From contig NC_090025.1 of NCBI RefSeq assembly GCF_037176765.1, positions 17,595,545 to 17,659,544 on the forward strand: DNA of 64,000 bases, written 5' to 3'. The notes beneath the pieces were generated by a model. The model made no database searches. It had not been told where the DNA came from and saw nothing but the letters and a program-made list of their open reading frames with translations. Position 1 is the stretch's first letter; each line of letters begins with the position of its first letter. The stretch is from Anolis sagrei (lineage: Eukaryota; Chordata; Lepidosauria; Squamata; Anolidae). The position numbers and the translations under genes were made by a program. This document shows, piece after piece, positions 44,492 to 55,941 of the stretch.

Positions 44492-45295
44492 AAGCAAAGG
44501 CCCTGCCTGGCATAACTCAGGCCTGGTTCAGTCGGTTCCACAGTCTTTACTGAGGCAAACCGGGCGCTCCATTTCTTTTTTGACCCTTTCCCCCCTTTTG
44601 GACGAAATGGGACAGTCCAAGACGAGGCACGGTGCGGTTTAAAGAAGAGCAGGGAATGTACCAACTCTTTCAAAGGAGGGGTGAAAGGATTGAGAACAAC
44701 GCTTCCCCCGCTTATTGTAGTAGTGAGTCAACGTTATACGTCACTTCCTTTTATCCCTGGGAAAAGTCGCCGTCAGCTTCATTCGTTTTGGTTTCTACTT
44801 CTCTCTCTCCTCCCCCCCCCCTTTGGATAAAATAGAACAGCCCAATGCTGTTTAATGACAAGGAAGGAATATACCAAATAGGACACAAGAGGGGGGGGGA
44901 CGGGATGAATGGTAGAAACCAATATACTTGCAGAGCCTAGGTATATAAGACGTCACTTCCCCTTATCGCTTCGAAAACTAGGCGCAGATGAGGCGATCCA
45001 TTGTTGGACTTCATCTCCCAGAAGCCTCAGCTGCATTGAGCAATGATTTGGGAATCTGGGAATTGAAGTCCAACAACTCGAACGTTGCTCATCTCAGCGC
45101 GCCGCCTTTGGAAAGCGTTGGGTTAAACCACGTGATCTTCACAGTGGCTATGAGAAGGGGCGGGGCGTTGAGGGAAATACCCTTTGATGATTGGTGGATT
45201 GATTTTGGTTGACAGTTCGAGATGGGTTGGGTTTTATCTCGCAGCCACGGAGCATGCGCGTCACCCTGAACGGAAGTGTTTGACAGAGAGGAAAT
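44492..45295. promoter_or_regulatory. Divergent promoter between HELQ and MRPS18C
   Basis: The two start codons are only 804 bases apart on opposite strands, as in human. Visible candidate sites: CRE/ETS-like ACGTCACTTCC at 44738-44748 and 44950-44960; E-box CACGTG at 45129-45134; inverted CCAAT (ATTGG) at 45190-45194; NRF1-like GCATGCGC at 45252-45259; ETS site CGGAAGTG at about 45271-45278. Such sites are typical of bidirectional, TATA-poor housekeeping and mitochondrial-protein promoters. A TATATAAG-like string at about 44942 lies inside the second unit of an internal duplication. Start sites are not known. A short palindromic MITE-like copy sits at about 45000-45083. Confidence 0.75.
44580..45000. 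repeat. Imperfect tandem duplication in the HELQ/MRPS18C promoter
   Basis: Two units, about 44580-44790 and 44800-45000, share an ordered series of matches: TTTGGAYRAAATRGRACAG (44597 and 44822), TTTAAWGA, a GGAAT..ACCAA block, GGGGG-rich spacer, and ACGTCACTTCC with TTATC after it (44738 and 44950). The offset falls from about 225 to 212 because of indels. Seen directly by reading; age unknown. Confidence 0.7.
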
Positions 45296-45395
45296 ATGGC
45301 CGCCGTAGTCGGCTTGGTTGCCGTGCTGAAGGGTTCAGGAAGGTTTTGCTCTGTCTTTGCAGGATTCAGGAAGTCTTCTTGTGCTTCTGGGGCAG
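45296..45395 (+). CDS. MRPS18C: MRPS18C exon 1
   Basis: Encodes the presumed mitochondrial targeting leader; donor GTAAGG; ends phase 1. Little conserved beyond MAAVV. Confidence 0.88.
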
Positions 45396-48300
45396 GTAAG
45401 GGAAAGCAGGCCTTGCCCAAGCCTTGGAGGCCACTAGTTTCCATATCTTCTGCCTAGTTCTGTCATTTGGGAGAGGAACAAGCTAGCTCTGGAGATAAAA
45501 CATAAAACTATTGACATTTTAAAATACTACATTATAGTATGTAAAGGCCTATCTATAGTATTCAGTCTCTATATAATGGAAATGGGAACAAGGGAAGCAA
45601 ACAGCACCTCTGAAACCAGCAAATAGTTTATTGTCGAAGGCTTTCATGGCCGGAATCACTGGGTTGTTGTAGGTTTTTTCGGGCTATATGGCCATGGTCT
45701 AGAGGCATTCTCTCCTGACGTTTCGCCCGCATCTATTATTATTATTATTATTATTATTATTTACTTTATTTGTATACCGCTCTTCTCAGCCCTTGGGCGA
45801 CTCAGAGCGGTTTACAACAGTTTAGGTATACAGGATACAAAATCATTATGCATTTAAAATACAGAAGCATCACAAGTCATTAACATCATTAACATAGGCA
45901 TCAAAACATCAATACATCAATATAACAAATCCATCCGGTCTAGTCGGTGAAATCAGAATCCAAAACTCGTTGTCCGTTATTCCAGGTTCCAATAATCAGT
46001 TAATCAGTCACAGGTCTTTACTTTCCTCCGGAATGCCAGCAAGGAAGGGGCCGATCTAATATCTGCAGGAAGGGCATTCCACTGTGAGGCCGGCGGGATC
46101 TGGAGCAGGGCCTCCCCGGACGATCTTAATGTCCTAACTGGTTCATAGGAGGAGATGCGTTCGGACCAGAACCGTTTAGGGCTTTAAAGGTCGGGCCAGA
46201 ACCGTTTAGGGCTTTAAAGGCTAAAGCCAGCACTTTGAATTGTGCCCGGTAGCAAATTGGCAGCCAGTGGAGCTGGCACAACAGAGGAGTGGTATGGCAA
46301 GCATCCTCAGAGGTAGTGAGGTCTGTTCCATATATCTGTTGAATGACCAGGGTGGGACAAAGAACTCTTGTCTGCTGGAGCTAGGTGTGGATGTTTCAAC
46401 TGACCACCTTGATTAGCAGAAATGATGGACCACTCTCACAACCACCATGTCAGACTACACAGAGAAGCCATTGAAATCCACAAGCATGTGGACAATTTCA
46501 ACAGAAAGGAGGAAACCATGAAAATGAACAAAATCTGTCTACCAGTATTTAAAAAACTCTAAAACTACAACAGCACAACAACAGAGAGGAAACAAACAAG
46601 GACATCTAATCACCTCTCAACAAAAGTTTGCTCCAGGCACTGTCAGGCCATTATATGCTAATCAAGGTGGTCAATTGAAACATCCACACCTAGCTCCACC
46701 AGACAAGAATCCTTTGTCCCACCCTGGTCAATCCACAGATATATAGACCCTTTTTCCTAGTTCCAACAGACCTCACTATCTCTGAGGATGGTTGCCATCG
46801 ATGCAGGCAAAACGTCAGGAGAGAATGCCTCTAGACCATGGCCATATAGCCCGAAAAAACCTAAAACAACCCAGCAAATAGTTTGCTTTTAAAGTAGCTT
46901 TTTTGGATGCATTGATGCATTTGGATGAATTGAAGAACAAAATTGAATCTGAAGAAGTGGGTCGATGTCCACAAAAGCTCGTTCGAAAGTAAATCAGTCT
47001 CAGGAGAGCCTTTCAGTTCCTTTGTTTGCCTCTTTTATGTTGAAACATATTCAAACTGTTTTCACTTAAAGTATGAAACATTATCTTGTGAACTTTGGTA
47101 CAGAACAAAATGCCAGTGTATCAGGAGAGAGATATCTCCAGGTAATTTTATTTATGATTACAGTCCCGAGTTAGGATTATTGTCCCCGAGTTACAAATAA
47201 TAATAATAATAATATAATAATAATCATCATCATCATCATCGAATCGTAGAATCATTGAGTTGGAAGAGACCTTGTGGGCCATCCAGTCCAACCCCCTGCC
47301 AAGAAGTAGGACGATCGCATTCAAAGCACCCCCAACAGATGGCCATCCAGCCTCTGTTTAAAAGCCTCCATAGAATGAACCTCCACCACACATTGGGGCA
47401 GAGAGTTCCACTGCTGAACAGCTCTCACGGTCAGAAAGTTCTTCCTAATGTTCAGGTGGAATCTTCTTTCCTGTCGTTTCAAGCCATTGCTCCGTGTCCT
47501 AGTCTCCAAGGCAGCAGAAAACAATCTTGCTACCTCCTCCCAATGACTTCCCCTCACATATTTATGCATGGCTATCATGTCTCCTCTCAGTCTTCTCTTG
47601 TCACAGGAAAGGAGATTCCACCTGAACTTCAAGAAGAGTATTTTATGAAATCTGTTTATAAAATACTCTCCACAGCTTGTGAGATACTTTGCTACCCTGC
47701 TGCTGAATACGCATGCCCAGTGTGGAACACATCTCACCATGCTAAAACAGTGGATGTGGCTCTTAACACCACTGGAGAAATTACACTGTCTAGCCGGGAT
47801 TGCTCCACCTGACATCTACCAGGAAAACTCATTGTTCCCTCTTTTAATAGGCAGTTACCAATTTGTATTTGAAAAGGGATAGAAACATCATTGGGAACCA
47901 TGTTACCTGTTTTCTTCTGCCAGGAATAGTTTCCTTGTTTACTTTAATGGAATTGTATGCACATGTTTCTTTTCAGTTACATCATGGAGACGAGAGTGTA
48001 GTTCCCAGAGCCCCCAGGTGTCCAGTCAGGGAGATATGGTAAGAATTCCTGCATTTTGTAGTTTCTGTGTTAGTAAGTCCTTTCTGATATACTGCACTCG
48101 ATAATGCAGCTAATACTTATAACTGGAGGTGCCAGAAATGGGCGCAGAAGTGTTTGGGGATATAGTTGGAAACAGTTAATGATGGTAGTTGTTTGTACAC
48201 TCTTAGAACAGTCAATTTAGTTATATGAACACATGTGCATTTTGTAACTAGTAGCTGGGTACAAAGGGAATTTTTTGTAATTGTTGTTCGGGCCTGGCCC

Positions 48301-50643
48301 CATGTAAGCTGCTCCAAGTAGTAGTATTATATAACAGCTTGAGACTGAAAAATTAATTTCTAGCACAAGCTTTTGTGAATGTGTTTGTTTTTATAAAAAA
48401 AATCTAAAAGCAGAACTTCTGTTTCTTAGTTTTAGAGGCTGAAACAAAGTTACTTTGTAGAGTGAAATAACTCCAAATTGGAAGGTGTACTTGATCGTTT
48501 GTTTTTCTAGTATGTGCATGCAAGAAAACAGATAAGTGCTTGTGCGAGTCTGATCTAGTCTTAGTTTTTAATATTGCAAGGTCCAAATGCTGAATAGAAT
48601 AGTGTCTTGCTTGCTTAAGTAATTGGGTGGGGTTAGCATTGAAAAGGTTACTACAAAATACTGCTTTTGTTTCAGCCTGTAGCAATGGAAAATCCCTATA
48701 AGGAACCTCCTAAAAAGTGCATCTTATGTGGGATGACGGTTGACTACAAAAATGTACAGGTACATTCCTTTTTTGTTTTATACTCATGAGGTATGTTACA
48801 AAAAGCCAAGGAAAGCTACATTTAGGATGAAGAGGGATAATACTATTTATTTACTATTTCACATACCTGATCTCCTAAAAAAAACAAACACTGATTTGGG
48901 GGGGGGGGGGGCACTTATAGGTAACCACTCTGTTCCTTTCATGTACTTCCATTTACAAGTACTGGAAATAATAACAAGATTTTCAAAAGATACAAAGTTA
49001 GGAGTAGATCTAAGGAAACCATCCCCAGACCAACCTCTTATCAGATGGCAGAAAAGGTAGGATGTAAAGTGAATACACATCCGATTCATAGGATCTAAAA
49101 GTCTGGGAAGTCTGATTTGGTCACGGTGGTCCACGCTCTGGTTACATCCCGTATGGATTACTGCAACGCTCTCTACATGGGGTTGCCTTTGAAGACTGTT
49201 CGGAAGCTCCAAATGGTCCAACAGGTGGCAGCCAGGTTGCTAACGGGAGCGGCGCCCAGGGAGCATACAACTCCTGTTGCGCCAGCTCCACTGGCTGCCA
49301 ATTTGCTACCGAGCACAATTCAAAGTGCTGGCTTTAGCCTATAAAGCCCTAAACGGTTCTGGACCTGTTTACCTGTCCGAACGTATCTCTCCTTATGAAC
49401 CCTCTAGGAATTTAAGATCTTCTGGGGAGGCCCTGCTCTCGGCCCTGCCATCTTCGCAGGCTCGATTGACGGGGACGAGGGATAGGGCCTTCTCAGTGGT
49501 GGCCACTTGGTTGTGGAATGCCCTTCCCAGGGACATTAGATCAACCCCCACCCTCTTAACGTTTCGCAAAAAAGTTAAAACCTGGCTATATGAGCAGGCC
49601 TTCCCAAACGCAGTGTAGCTATTAAACTCTGATCTCAGAACAGTTGGATAACGTGACTGGATAATGACTGGTAATTAAATGCGGAGGACTTATGGTTTTT
49701 ATTGTGTTTACTGATGTTAATTGTAATGAATTTTTTACCTGTGTTAAATGTTTTTAATGTTTAAATTATTTTTGTACTGTTGTGGGCATCGAATTGTGCC
49801 GTTTTGTAAACCGCCATGAGTCGTCCTCGGGCTGAGAATGGTGGTATAGAAGCATAGTAAATAAATAGTAAAATAATAAAATGGGGTGAAGACAGGAGCA
49901 TCAAGCATACTAAGCTTTGAATATATGTGTCTGCCATGCAGCACAATGGCTCCAAACTGAGTAGCCCCACCCTTTCATAAAGTAAATTATCTGACTCCAA
50001 GCTACTTGTGGCTATGTAACTTCCAAAGTGTAGGTGAAATGGAGATAATCACACCATGTTCAAAAGCAGCACTGTATTTGGAATAAAACAGTACAATACA
50101 ATGTGTTTCTTGTCTAACATTTACTGAATTTGAAGACTGAAACATTTTGTTTTTCCAACAGCTTTTATCACAGTTTGTTTCTCCATTTACTGGTCGAATC
50201 TTCGGTAGACACATAACAGGTATGTAACAAAGAACAGCTTCAGCAGTGTTATGCTTACTCTTATACCCATTTGATGCTTTTTCATCCCCTTTAAAACTCA
50301 AGAACTGTGTGACCTTTTATGTTGTTTTTTCCAAAACCAAACAAAACTTTAAAAAGTAGTTTGAGTTGAACATTTGATATTGTCAAACTGGCATTCAGAA
50401 TTATTATTTGGTTTCACAGGCTTATGTGAAAAGAAACAATCTGAACTCGCAAAAGCTATTAGAAGGGCCCGAAAGACAGGTATGGTTCCTTTTTATAATA
50501 TGGAAAGTTTACATTTTTCACAGTCCTTGTCTTTGAAAACTTAACCTCTTGATTATTATTTTGCAGGATTTATGTCGGTGACATTTAAAGACCCAACATT
50601 CCTCAGTGACCCTAAGATATGTAATATTAAGTATCCAGAATAA
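45296..50643 (+). CDS. MRPS18C: Mitochondrial small ribosomal subunit protein bS18c (S18C), complete, 6 exons, 146 aa
   Basis: Protein of the 28S mitochondrial ribosomal subunit, imported into mitochondria; human is 142 residues. Six exons (45296-45395, 47977-48038, 48676-48759, 50162-50219, 50420-50479, 50567-50643) join in frame to 146 codons plus TAA. The N-terminus ([20 protein letters not shown]) is basic and hydrophobic, as expected for a targeting peptide. The S18 core reads [36 protein letters not shown], then [11 protein letters not shown] and [17 protein letters not shown]. All introns are GT-AG. The start has A at -3 and G at +4, just downstream of an ETS site. AATAAA lies at 50709-50714. 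Head-to-head with HELQ and tail-to-tail with ABRAXAS1, as in human. Confidence 0.97.
45631..46870 (+). mobile_element. Penelope-like element with inverted 5' end, one insertion, L2 nested
   Basis: A minus-strand terminal region (45631-45736 and 46294-46400) is followed by a plus-strand 3' part (46400-46870). The plus part starts with [20 protein letters not shown], resembling the end of the Penelope GIY-YIG endonuclease. Flanking duplication CCAGCAAATAGTTT (about 45617-45630 and 46871-46884) shows a single integration. An L2 copy (45737-46293) was inserted later. Confidence 0.75.
45737..46293 (-). mobile_element. L2 LINE 3' region nested in a Penelope-like copy
   Basis: (ATT)n start, TATTTGTATACCGCTCTTCT, and GCCAGTGGAGCTGGCACAAC; a 33-bp piece (GGCCAGAACCGTTTAGGGCT) is duplicated in tandem at about 46165-46220. 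Confidence 0.8.
47245..47606 (-). mobile_element. CR1 LINE 3' end in MRPS18C intron 1
   Basis: Starts GAATCATTGAGTTGGAAGAG; preceded by AAT/CAT microsatellite (47198-47241). Confidence 0.8.
47630..47835 (+). mobile_element. LINE family K fragment in MRPS18C intron 1
   Basis: Reads [20 protein letters not shown] then [15 protein letters not shown] with a short internal loss. Confidence 0.7.
47977..48038 (+). CDS. MRPS18C: MRPS18C exon 2
   Basis: Encodes (V)[20 protein letters not shown], aligned with human LWRRGCSQQVSSNED. Acceptor TTTTCAG, donor GTAAGA, phase 0. Confidence 0.9.
48676..48759 (+). CDS. MRPS18C: MRPS18C exon 3
   Basis: Encodes [20 protein letters not shown] then YKNVQ; carries the CxxC pair of the S18 core. 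Acceptor GTTTCAG, donor GTACAT, phase 0. Confidence 0.97.
49090..49875 (+). mobile_element. L2 LINE 3' region in MRPS18C intron 3
   Basis: Reads [40 protein letters not shown] and [20 protein letters not shown]; well preserved. Confidence 0.85.
50162..50219 (+). CDS. MRPS18C: MRPS18C exon 4
   Basis: Encodes [19 protein letters not shown]; acceptor CCAACAG, donor GTATGT, ends phase 1. Confidence 0.97.
50420..50479 (+). CDS. MRPS18C: MRPS18C exon 5
   Basis: Encodes (G)[19 protein letters not shown]; acceptor TTTCACAG, donor GTATGG, ends phase 1. Confidence 0.96.
50567..50643 (+). CDS. MRPS18C: MRPS18C exon 6 with stop
   Basis: Encodes (G)[19 protein letters not shown] then IKYPE and TAA; acceptor TTTTGCAG. 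Human ends VCNIRYRE. Confidence 0.97.
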
Positions 50644-50708
50644 ATTGATAATTGTACTTAATGAGTGTGTTTTTGTAGTTATTTTATGCTGATTATTAAT
50701 AGAACCTC

Positions 50709-50714
50709 AATAAA
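50709..50714 (+). terminator. MRPS18C poly(A) signal
   Basis: AATAAA, 66 bases after the stop codon. Confidence 0.75.
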
Positions 50715-51941
50715 CAAGCTACCTCAGCAAAGGGATTCCTATTTCCTTTTGTATATTTGATACAAAGGAAAGTATTATTTGTAATATCATCTCACCACTA
50801 ATGATTTTATACCTTCTTCCAATTGAATAGCCTTATTTATTGAAATTACAGTAAGCATTATCAAAATATAGCTGCTTCATGTGGGGAATTATGGCAAGTG
50901 GTCCCCAATCTCATATTTGCATCTTTCCTAAACTAGCTAACATGTAGTAGTTGGGTTCTGATTAAGTCCCTCCCAAATCCACAATGGGGAAAAAGCCTAA
51001 AAATATGCTGGGAAAGTTAAAGAAAACTGGAAATGATGTTGTACCATTATTTTGGAAAGATATAGCTAAAGGCTCCTTCCACTCAGCGGAATAAAATACC
51101 ACATTATCTGCTGTGAACTGGAATATATGACAGTGTGGACTCGGATAACCCAGGGTCCTTCCACACAGCCCTATATCCAAGAATATCAAGGCAGAAAATC
51201 CCACAATATCTGCTTTGAACTGGGTTATCTGAGACCACATTCATATAATGGTGTATTTTCTGCCTTGATATCCTGGGATATAGGGCTGTGTGGAAGAGCC
51301 CCCAGTTCAAAGCAGATATTGTGGGATTTTCTGCCTTGATATTCTGGGTTATATGGCTGTTTGGAAGGGTCCATAGTTGCTTATTTCTGATACACACAAT
51401 GAAAAACATGCCATTACACCCAGTGTTACATATCTCTGGAAGTATGTCTGGACATGCCTGGTTTCAACCTCAGTCTCACTTTTAAAATCATGGCTCATCT
51501 ATATTCTGCATTAATAATGTACAACAATTCAAATATTGGTCCACAACAAAAAAACAAAACAAAACAAAAACGATGCAGTAAATGGAATCTCAGAAGTTTG
51601 GTTTCCTTCCATGTTTTCTGGATGGCAAAAGTATAACCACATTTCTTTAAGCATACTCAATACACCATTGTGTTCTCCATACAAAATTTATAAAATAACC
51701 TTTCTCAGACTATTCTGTGCTGGTGCATTCATACTGCAATAATCCCTGAGAAGATAAACAATGCAAAGTATGAAGAGACTACTTTGGTTTCCCTGAATTG
51801 TAAAGACAATGCTGGTCTGGATTTGGATGAGTGAGTTTTCCTCTTTTACTGATATTGCCCAGGCAGGCATCCTGAGTTACCACAGAATGGTAATTATCTA
51901 TGCAGCAATTAGAAGGTAAATATAGATGTCTCTAGAAGAGA
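50715..51941. other. Tail-to-tail gap between MRPS18C and ABRAXAS1
   Basis: Contains nested palindromic MITE copies (51071-51380) and otherwise unrecognised sequence. A minus-strand AATAAA at 50836-50841 could end ABRAXAS1 transcripts, giving a 1.1-kb 3' UTR that would include the palindromes; inference only. Confidence 0.5.
51071..51380. mobile_element. Nested palindromic MITEs (family P4)
   Basis: Arms TCCTTCCACACAGCCCTATA and ATAGGGCTGTGTGGAAGAGC, with further partial arms on both sides; more than one nested copy. Confidence 0.75.
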
Positions 51942-52357
51942 TTACATAGTTGGAGAATGTGCGTATTCATTAGGTTCTCTTGCTTCATCCTCATCTAGTT
52001 CAGCGTTGCTTGCATTTCCATCTTGGTCACTGTTGTCAATGTCTTCTCGAAATAGTTTTTGACAGAGTTGGAATGATCGTAGCCTTTTGAAAGGCTTTGT
52101 TCCGCTTGTGCTCACTGTCGCTTTTCGCTTCATTACTTGCCTTGTTTCAGTTTCACTAAAACTGCATTCTTTGAGCATTAATGTCAGTTGGTCTGCTACT
52201 CGGATGTTGTGGTCAACAGTGCAGCAATGCTTAGAGATCTGCCTTCCTTTTAAAGTAACAACACTTGTCTGCAATCCAGAGTTTGGGAAAAAGCTCTGTA
52301 AAGCTTGACAAAGGAAAATATTCTCTCTTGGCTCCTCTGGGTGGCTTTTCTTTTCCT
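51942..52357 (-). CDS. ABRAXAS1: ABRAXAS1 exon 9 with stop
   Basis: Encodes [20 protein letters not shown], then [17 protein letters not shown] and [10 protein letters not shown], an acidic tract ([10 protein letters not shown]) and YAHSPTM with TAA at 51944-51942. The final residue is ATG (51945-51947, minus), Met, where the human BRCT-binding motif has Phe. Acceptor TATTTCAG. Confidence 0.95.
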
Positions 52358-52534
52358 CTGAAATACAAAAGGAAAAACTAAGTAAGGAGATGTAAAACTA
52401 GCAGATAGTGTTATGACAGTGACAATAAATTCATTTCCCCAACCACAATAAAATGGATGAGGGATGATTTAAATGAAGATAGCTATTAACCCAGCATGCT
52501 TTCCTGATCATTTTTGGATTGTCTCCTAATAATA

Positions 52535-52576
<42 letters not shown>

Positions 52577-55500
52577 TTATACCCCATCACCGTCTCCTGG
52601 AGGGAGTTGCGGCGGCTCACAAAGCACTCAAAGGTGCAAACACGCAAAATTCAAAAATTGCAGAAACAATAACAAAACAAAAAAAGCCAACAAATATCTC
52701 ACTTCACAACCGTCCCCTGGTAAAATCAATAAAAAACAGCAATAGCTGCAGGTATAAACAACTGTATTCTATCTCAGTCATGTAAAGTGCTTGGTGAAAT
52801 CTATGGGTCCTAAACAGTTGTTTATGGGCCAGGGGAAAGAATTAGCTGTGGAAGGAATGGTCATTTTTGCTTCTGTCCATCATCTCTCTAGGCGGCTAAA
52901 TAGCAGACTGCTGGACATCCTAAAAGCAGCACACACACCTTGGAAAACCACGTGGCCTCTCTCCTACTACATTCACTGATAGTCCCCCTCTTCCTCAAAA
53001 AAAAAAAAAAAAAAGAAAAGAAAGAAAGAAAAAAGGAAAAAGAAATAAAACAACCCAAAAAAGCAGACTAAGCACAGAGTTTGTTGTGCTAAAGGTATTT
53101 GCTCCAGAATGTAGGAAGAGGCTTATATGTTTTACAACATTAACTATTTTTTTTGTGGTTTTCAACCCTGATCAACTTCTAAGTGCTCAAAAGCAAAGCT
53201 ATGTAGGGAGTTTAAGGTAAAGGTTTCCCTGACATTAAGTCTAGTTGTGTTCGATTCTGAGGAGTGGTGCTCATCTCCATTTCTAAGCTGAAGAGTCGGT
53301 GTTATCTGTAGACACCTGCATGGAGCGCTGCTACCTTCCCGCCACTCACATTTGCATGTTTTTGAACTGCTAAGTTGGCAGAAGCTGGGCCTAACAGCAG
53401 GAGCTCACCCTGCTCCTTGGATTTGAACTGCCAAGCTTTCAGTCAGCAATTTCAGCAGCTCAGCGGTTTAACCCACTGCACCCCCGGGGACCCGTAGGGA
53501 GTTTAGCAAAAGAAAAACCTCATTAAAGTGTTTTTAGTGGTAATGTCAGTTAACGAAAAACAAATGTCTGATTTTGAGTTCTTCCCATTTCATATAAATA
53601 ATATCCTTGCACACTTTGTTACAATACATTTCAGACTTTATCAGAAGACTCCAGAAAATGTAAAGCTGTTGATCTTCCCTACACAGTTCATTTTGCTATA
53701 CCTCTGTCTTTCACAATAAACAGCAAAAAATTATAAAAACAATAATACAACTGTATGGATTACCAGCAGTTGGCATCTGTTCTTTTTTTCTTTTTACTAC
53801 TTGTCTTAGTTGATCTACTTCTGTTAACAGATCCTCTACCAGCCTTTCACTGTCCACTACTTTACTGCACAAACTCTGGAAAGAAGAAAAGAGACAGGAA
53901 TGTGGAATATTGTTGTTTATTCGTTCAGTTGTTTGTGACTTCTTGGACCAGCCCACACCAGAGCTCCCTGTCAGCCCTTGCCACCCCCACCTCCTTCAAG
54001 GTCAAGCCAGTCCTTTCAAGGATAACATCCATCCATCTTGTCCTTGGAATGTGGAATACCCTGCCATTAATCTTTAGTGTTTTCAGCCAAGCCATGGAAT
54101 TAGCATAGAAGTGTCATAATATACAAACTGTCTTGAACTCTACCAAAGGTGTATAGAACATGTGCATTTCCAAATAATGGAATAACGGTTGTGCAGATGT
54201 ACCTCATTTTTCTAAGGAAAAACAATTTTGCCAGGGAATATAGCTGCAGAAAAAGCATGCACCCATCTCTAGACTAGACAGCATATACTTAATTCTGCAG
54301 TTGCTTTCATTAATTAGTGGGTAGTAGTCCTGTTTCATAATACTGGCTATGCTAATTCAGCACATGCCTTAATTAATAACCCTGCGGATGTGTTTTTAGA
54401 AACTAACGCTATGTTAGACTACAGAATGTATGTAAAATCATTATGCATACAATGCTTTATCTACATATTTACCCAGAATACTTCCAAGACGTATAATATT
54501 GCATCTGAAAGGAGGGTATTGGCTGTTTATAATATTTTACTTTTCACCTTTTAAACTTTGTTTGAATGGTGTTGCCAAACAATGATTTCAAGTTTTGCAT
54601 TGCTCATTATAAGATACAAGAGATGTTTTCCAAAAGCGTGTAACTTACCTTCAGTTCCTCCTGCAAAGTAGCATACATTTCATTAATCTTATGTACCTCT
54701 TTTAGAGACCCATCTTCATTAAAAAATTCTGACCTTTTGATACAAAAAGAAACCTACAATGTACTATTTGCATCTGTCACTTGAAATAAAGTGGATTTTG
54801 AAATATCTCAATTTCATTATTCTGTAAGTATGTATGGATATTTTCACACAACCTAAACAGACACCAGAATTGTGGAAATATTTAATACAGGTTGAGAGCC
54901 AGTGTAGTGTATTAAATAATGGACTACGATTCTGGAGACCATGGTTTGAGTCCCCATTTTTCCATAGAAACCCACTGGGTGACCTTGGGCAAGTCATACA
55001 TTCATAGCTTCAGAAAACCCAGTGATATAAGTTTGTCTTATGGTCACCATAAGTTGGAAATGACTTGAAGACACACAATAATGTACAAAGTACTGAATTG
55101 CTACTTATTAGACCAGACATGGGGAAACTTTGGCCCTCCAGATGTTTTGGACTTCAGATTGAGGCAAAAGTCTATTCCAGATCTGCTGCTGGCTCTGAAT
55201 AAAGGATGTTTGGGACTGGATTTGGGATTCTGCTTCGTATAGGAGGAGAAACTCTTTCTGCCAACTTAAGAAGTACTTAAGGCCCTTTCACACAGCCATG
55301 TAACCCAGAAATATCAAGGCAGAAAATCCCACATCTGCTTTGAACTGGGCTATATGGCAGTGTGGGCTCAGATAACCCAACTCAAAGCAGATATTTTGGG
55401 ATTTTCTGCCTTGATATTCTGGGTTATATGACTGTGTGGAAGGATCCTTAAAGGGCCAGGTTCCATTAAGCAGAAAGCTGGCTGTTAGGAATTGTGGGAG

Positions 55501-55855
55501 TTGAAGTCCAGAACACCTGTAGGGCCGAAGTTTGCCCATGGCTGTACTAGACAATACTACTACTTATGATATTACATGAGACACACATTCCAATTAGGTA
55601 CTGAGGCTTTTAGCGGTTTCAAAGTGTGTAAGTATACATATTTCCTAAGTGTTACACAGCCTCCCATTCCATGCTGAAGATTTTTAATTGCTTCCTCCAA
55701 TAGTGAACTTAATTTAAATGAGGCCATAAGGGCACAAGAGGGGATATTATGTACTATAACAAAATAATTAGATTTTATTTATATCCCCAAACTAGGACAC
55801 AAGATCGTGCCAGCATGCTATAAATGCTCAGGTTGGCAGAAGTGTGTGTATGTGT

Positions 55856-55941
<86 letters not shown>

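Noticed and set aside
44364-44513. 50-codon frame starting at an upstream ATG as the true HELQ start
   Set aside because: It ends in TGA before the exon 1 donor, so it cannot join exon 2; it may be an upstream reading frame if transcribed.
51104-51409. Open frames at the ABRAXAS1 3' side
   Set aside because: They lie in palindromic MITE copies and shift frame among copies.
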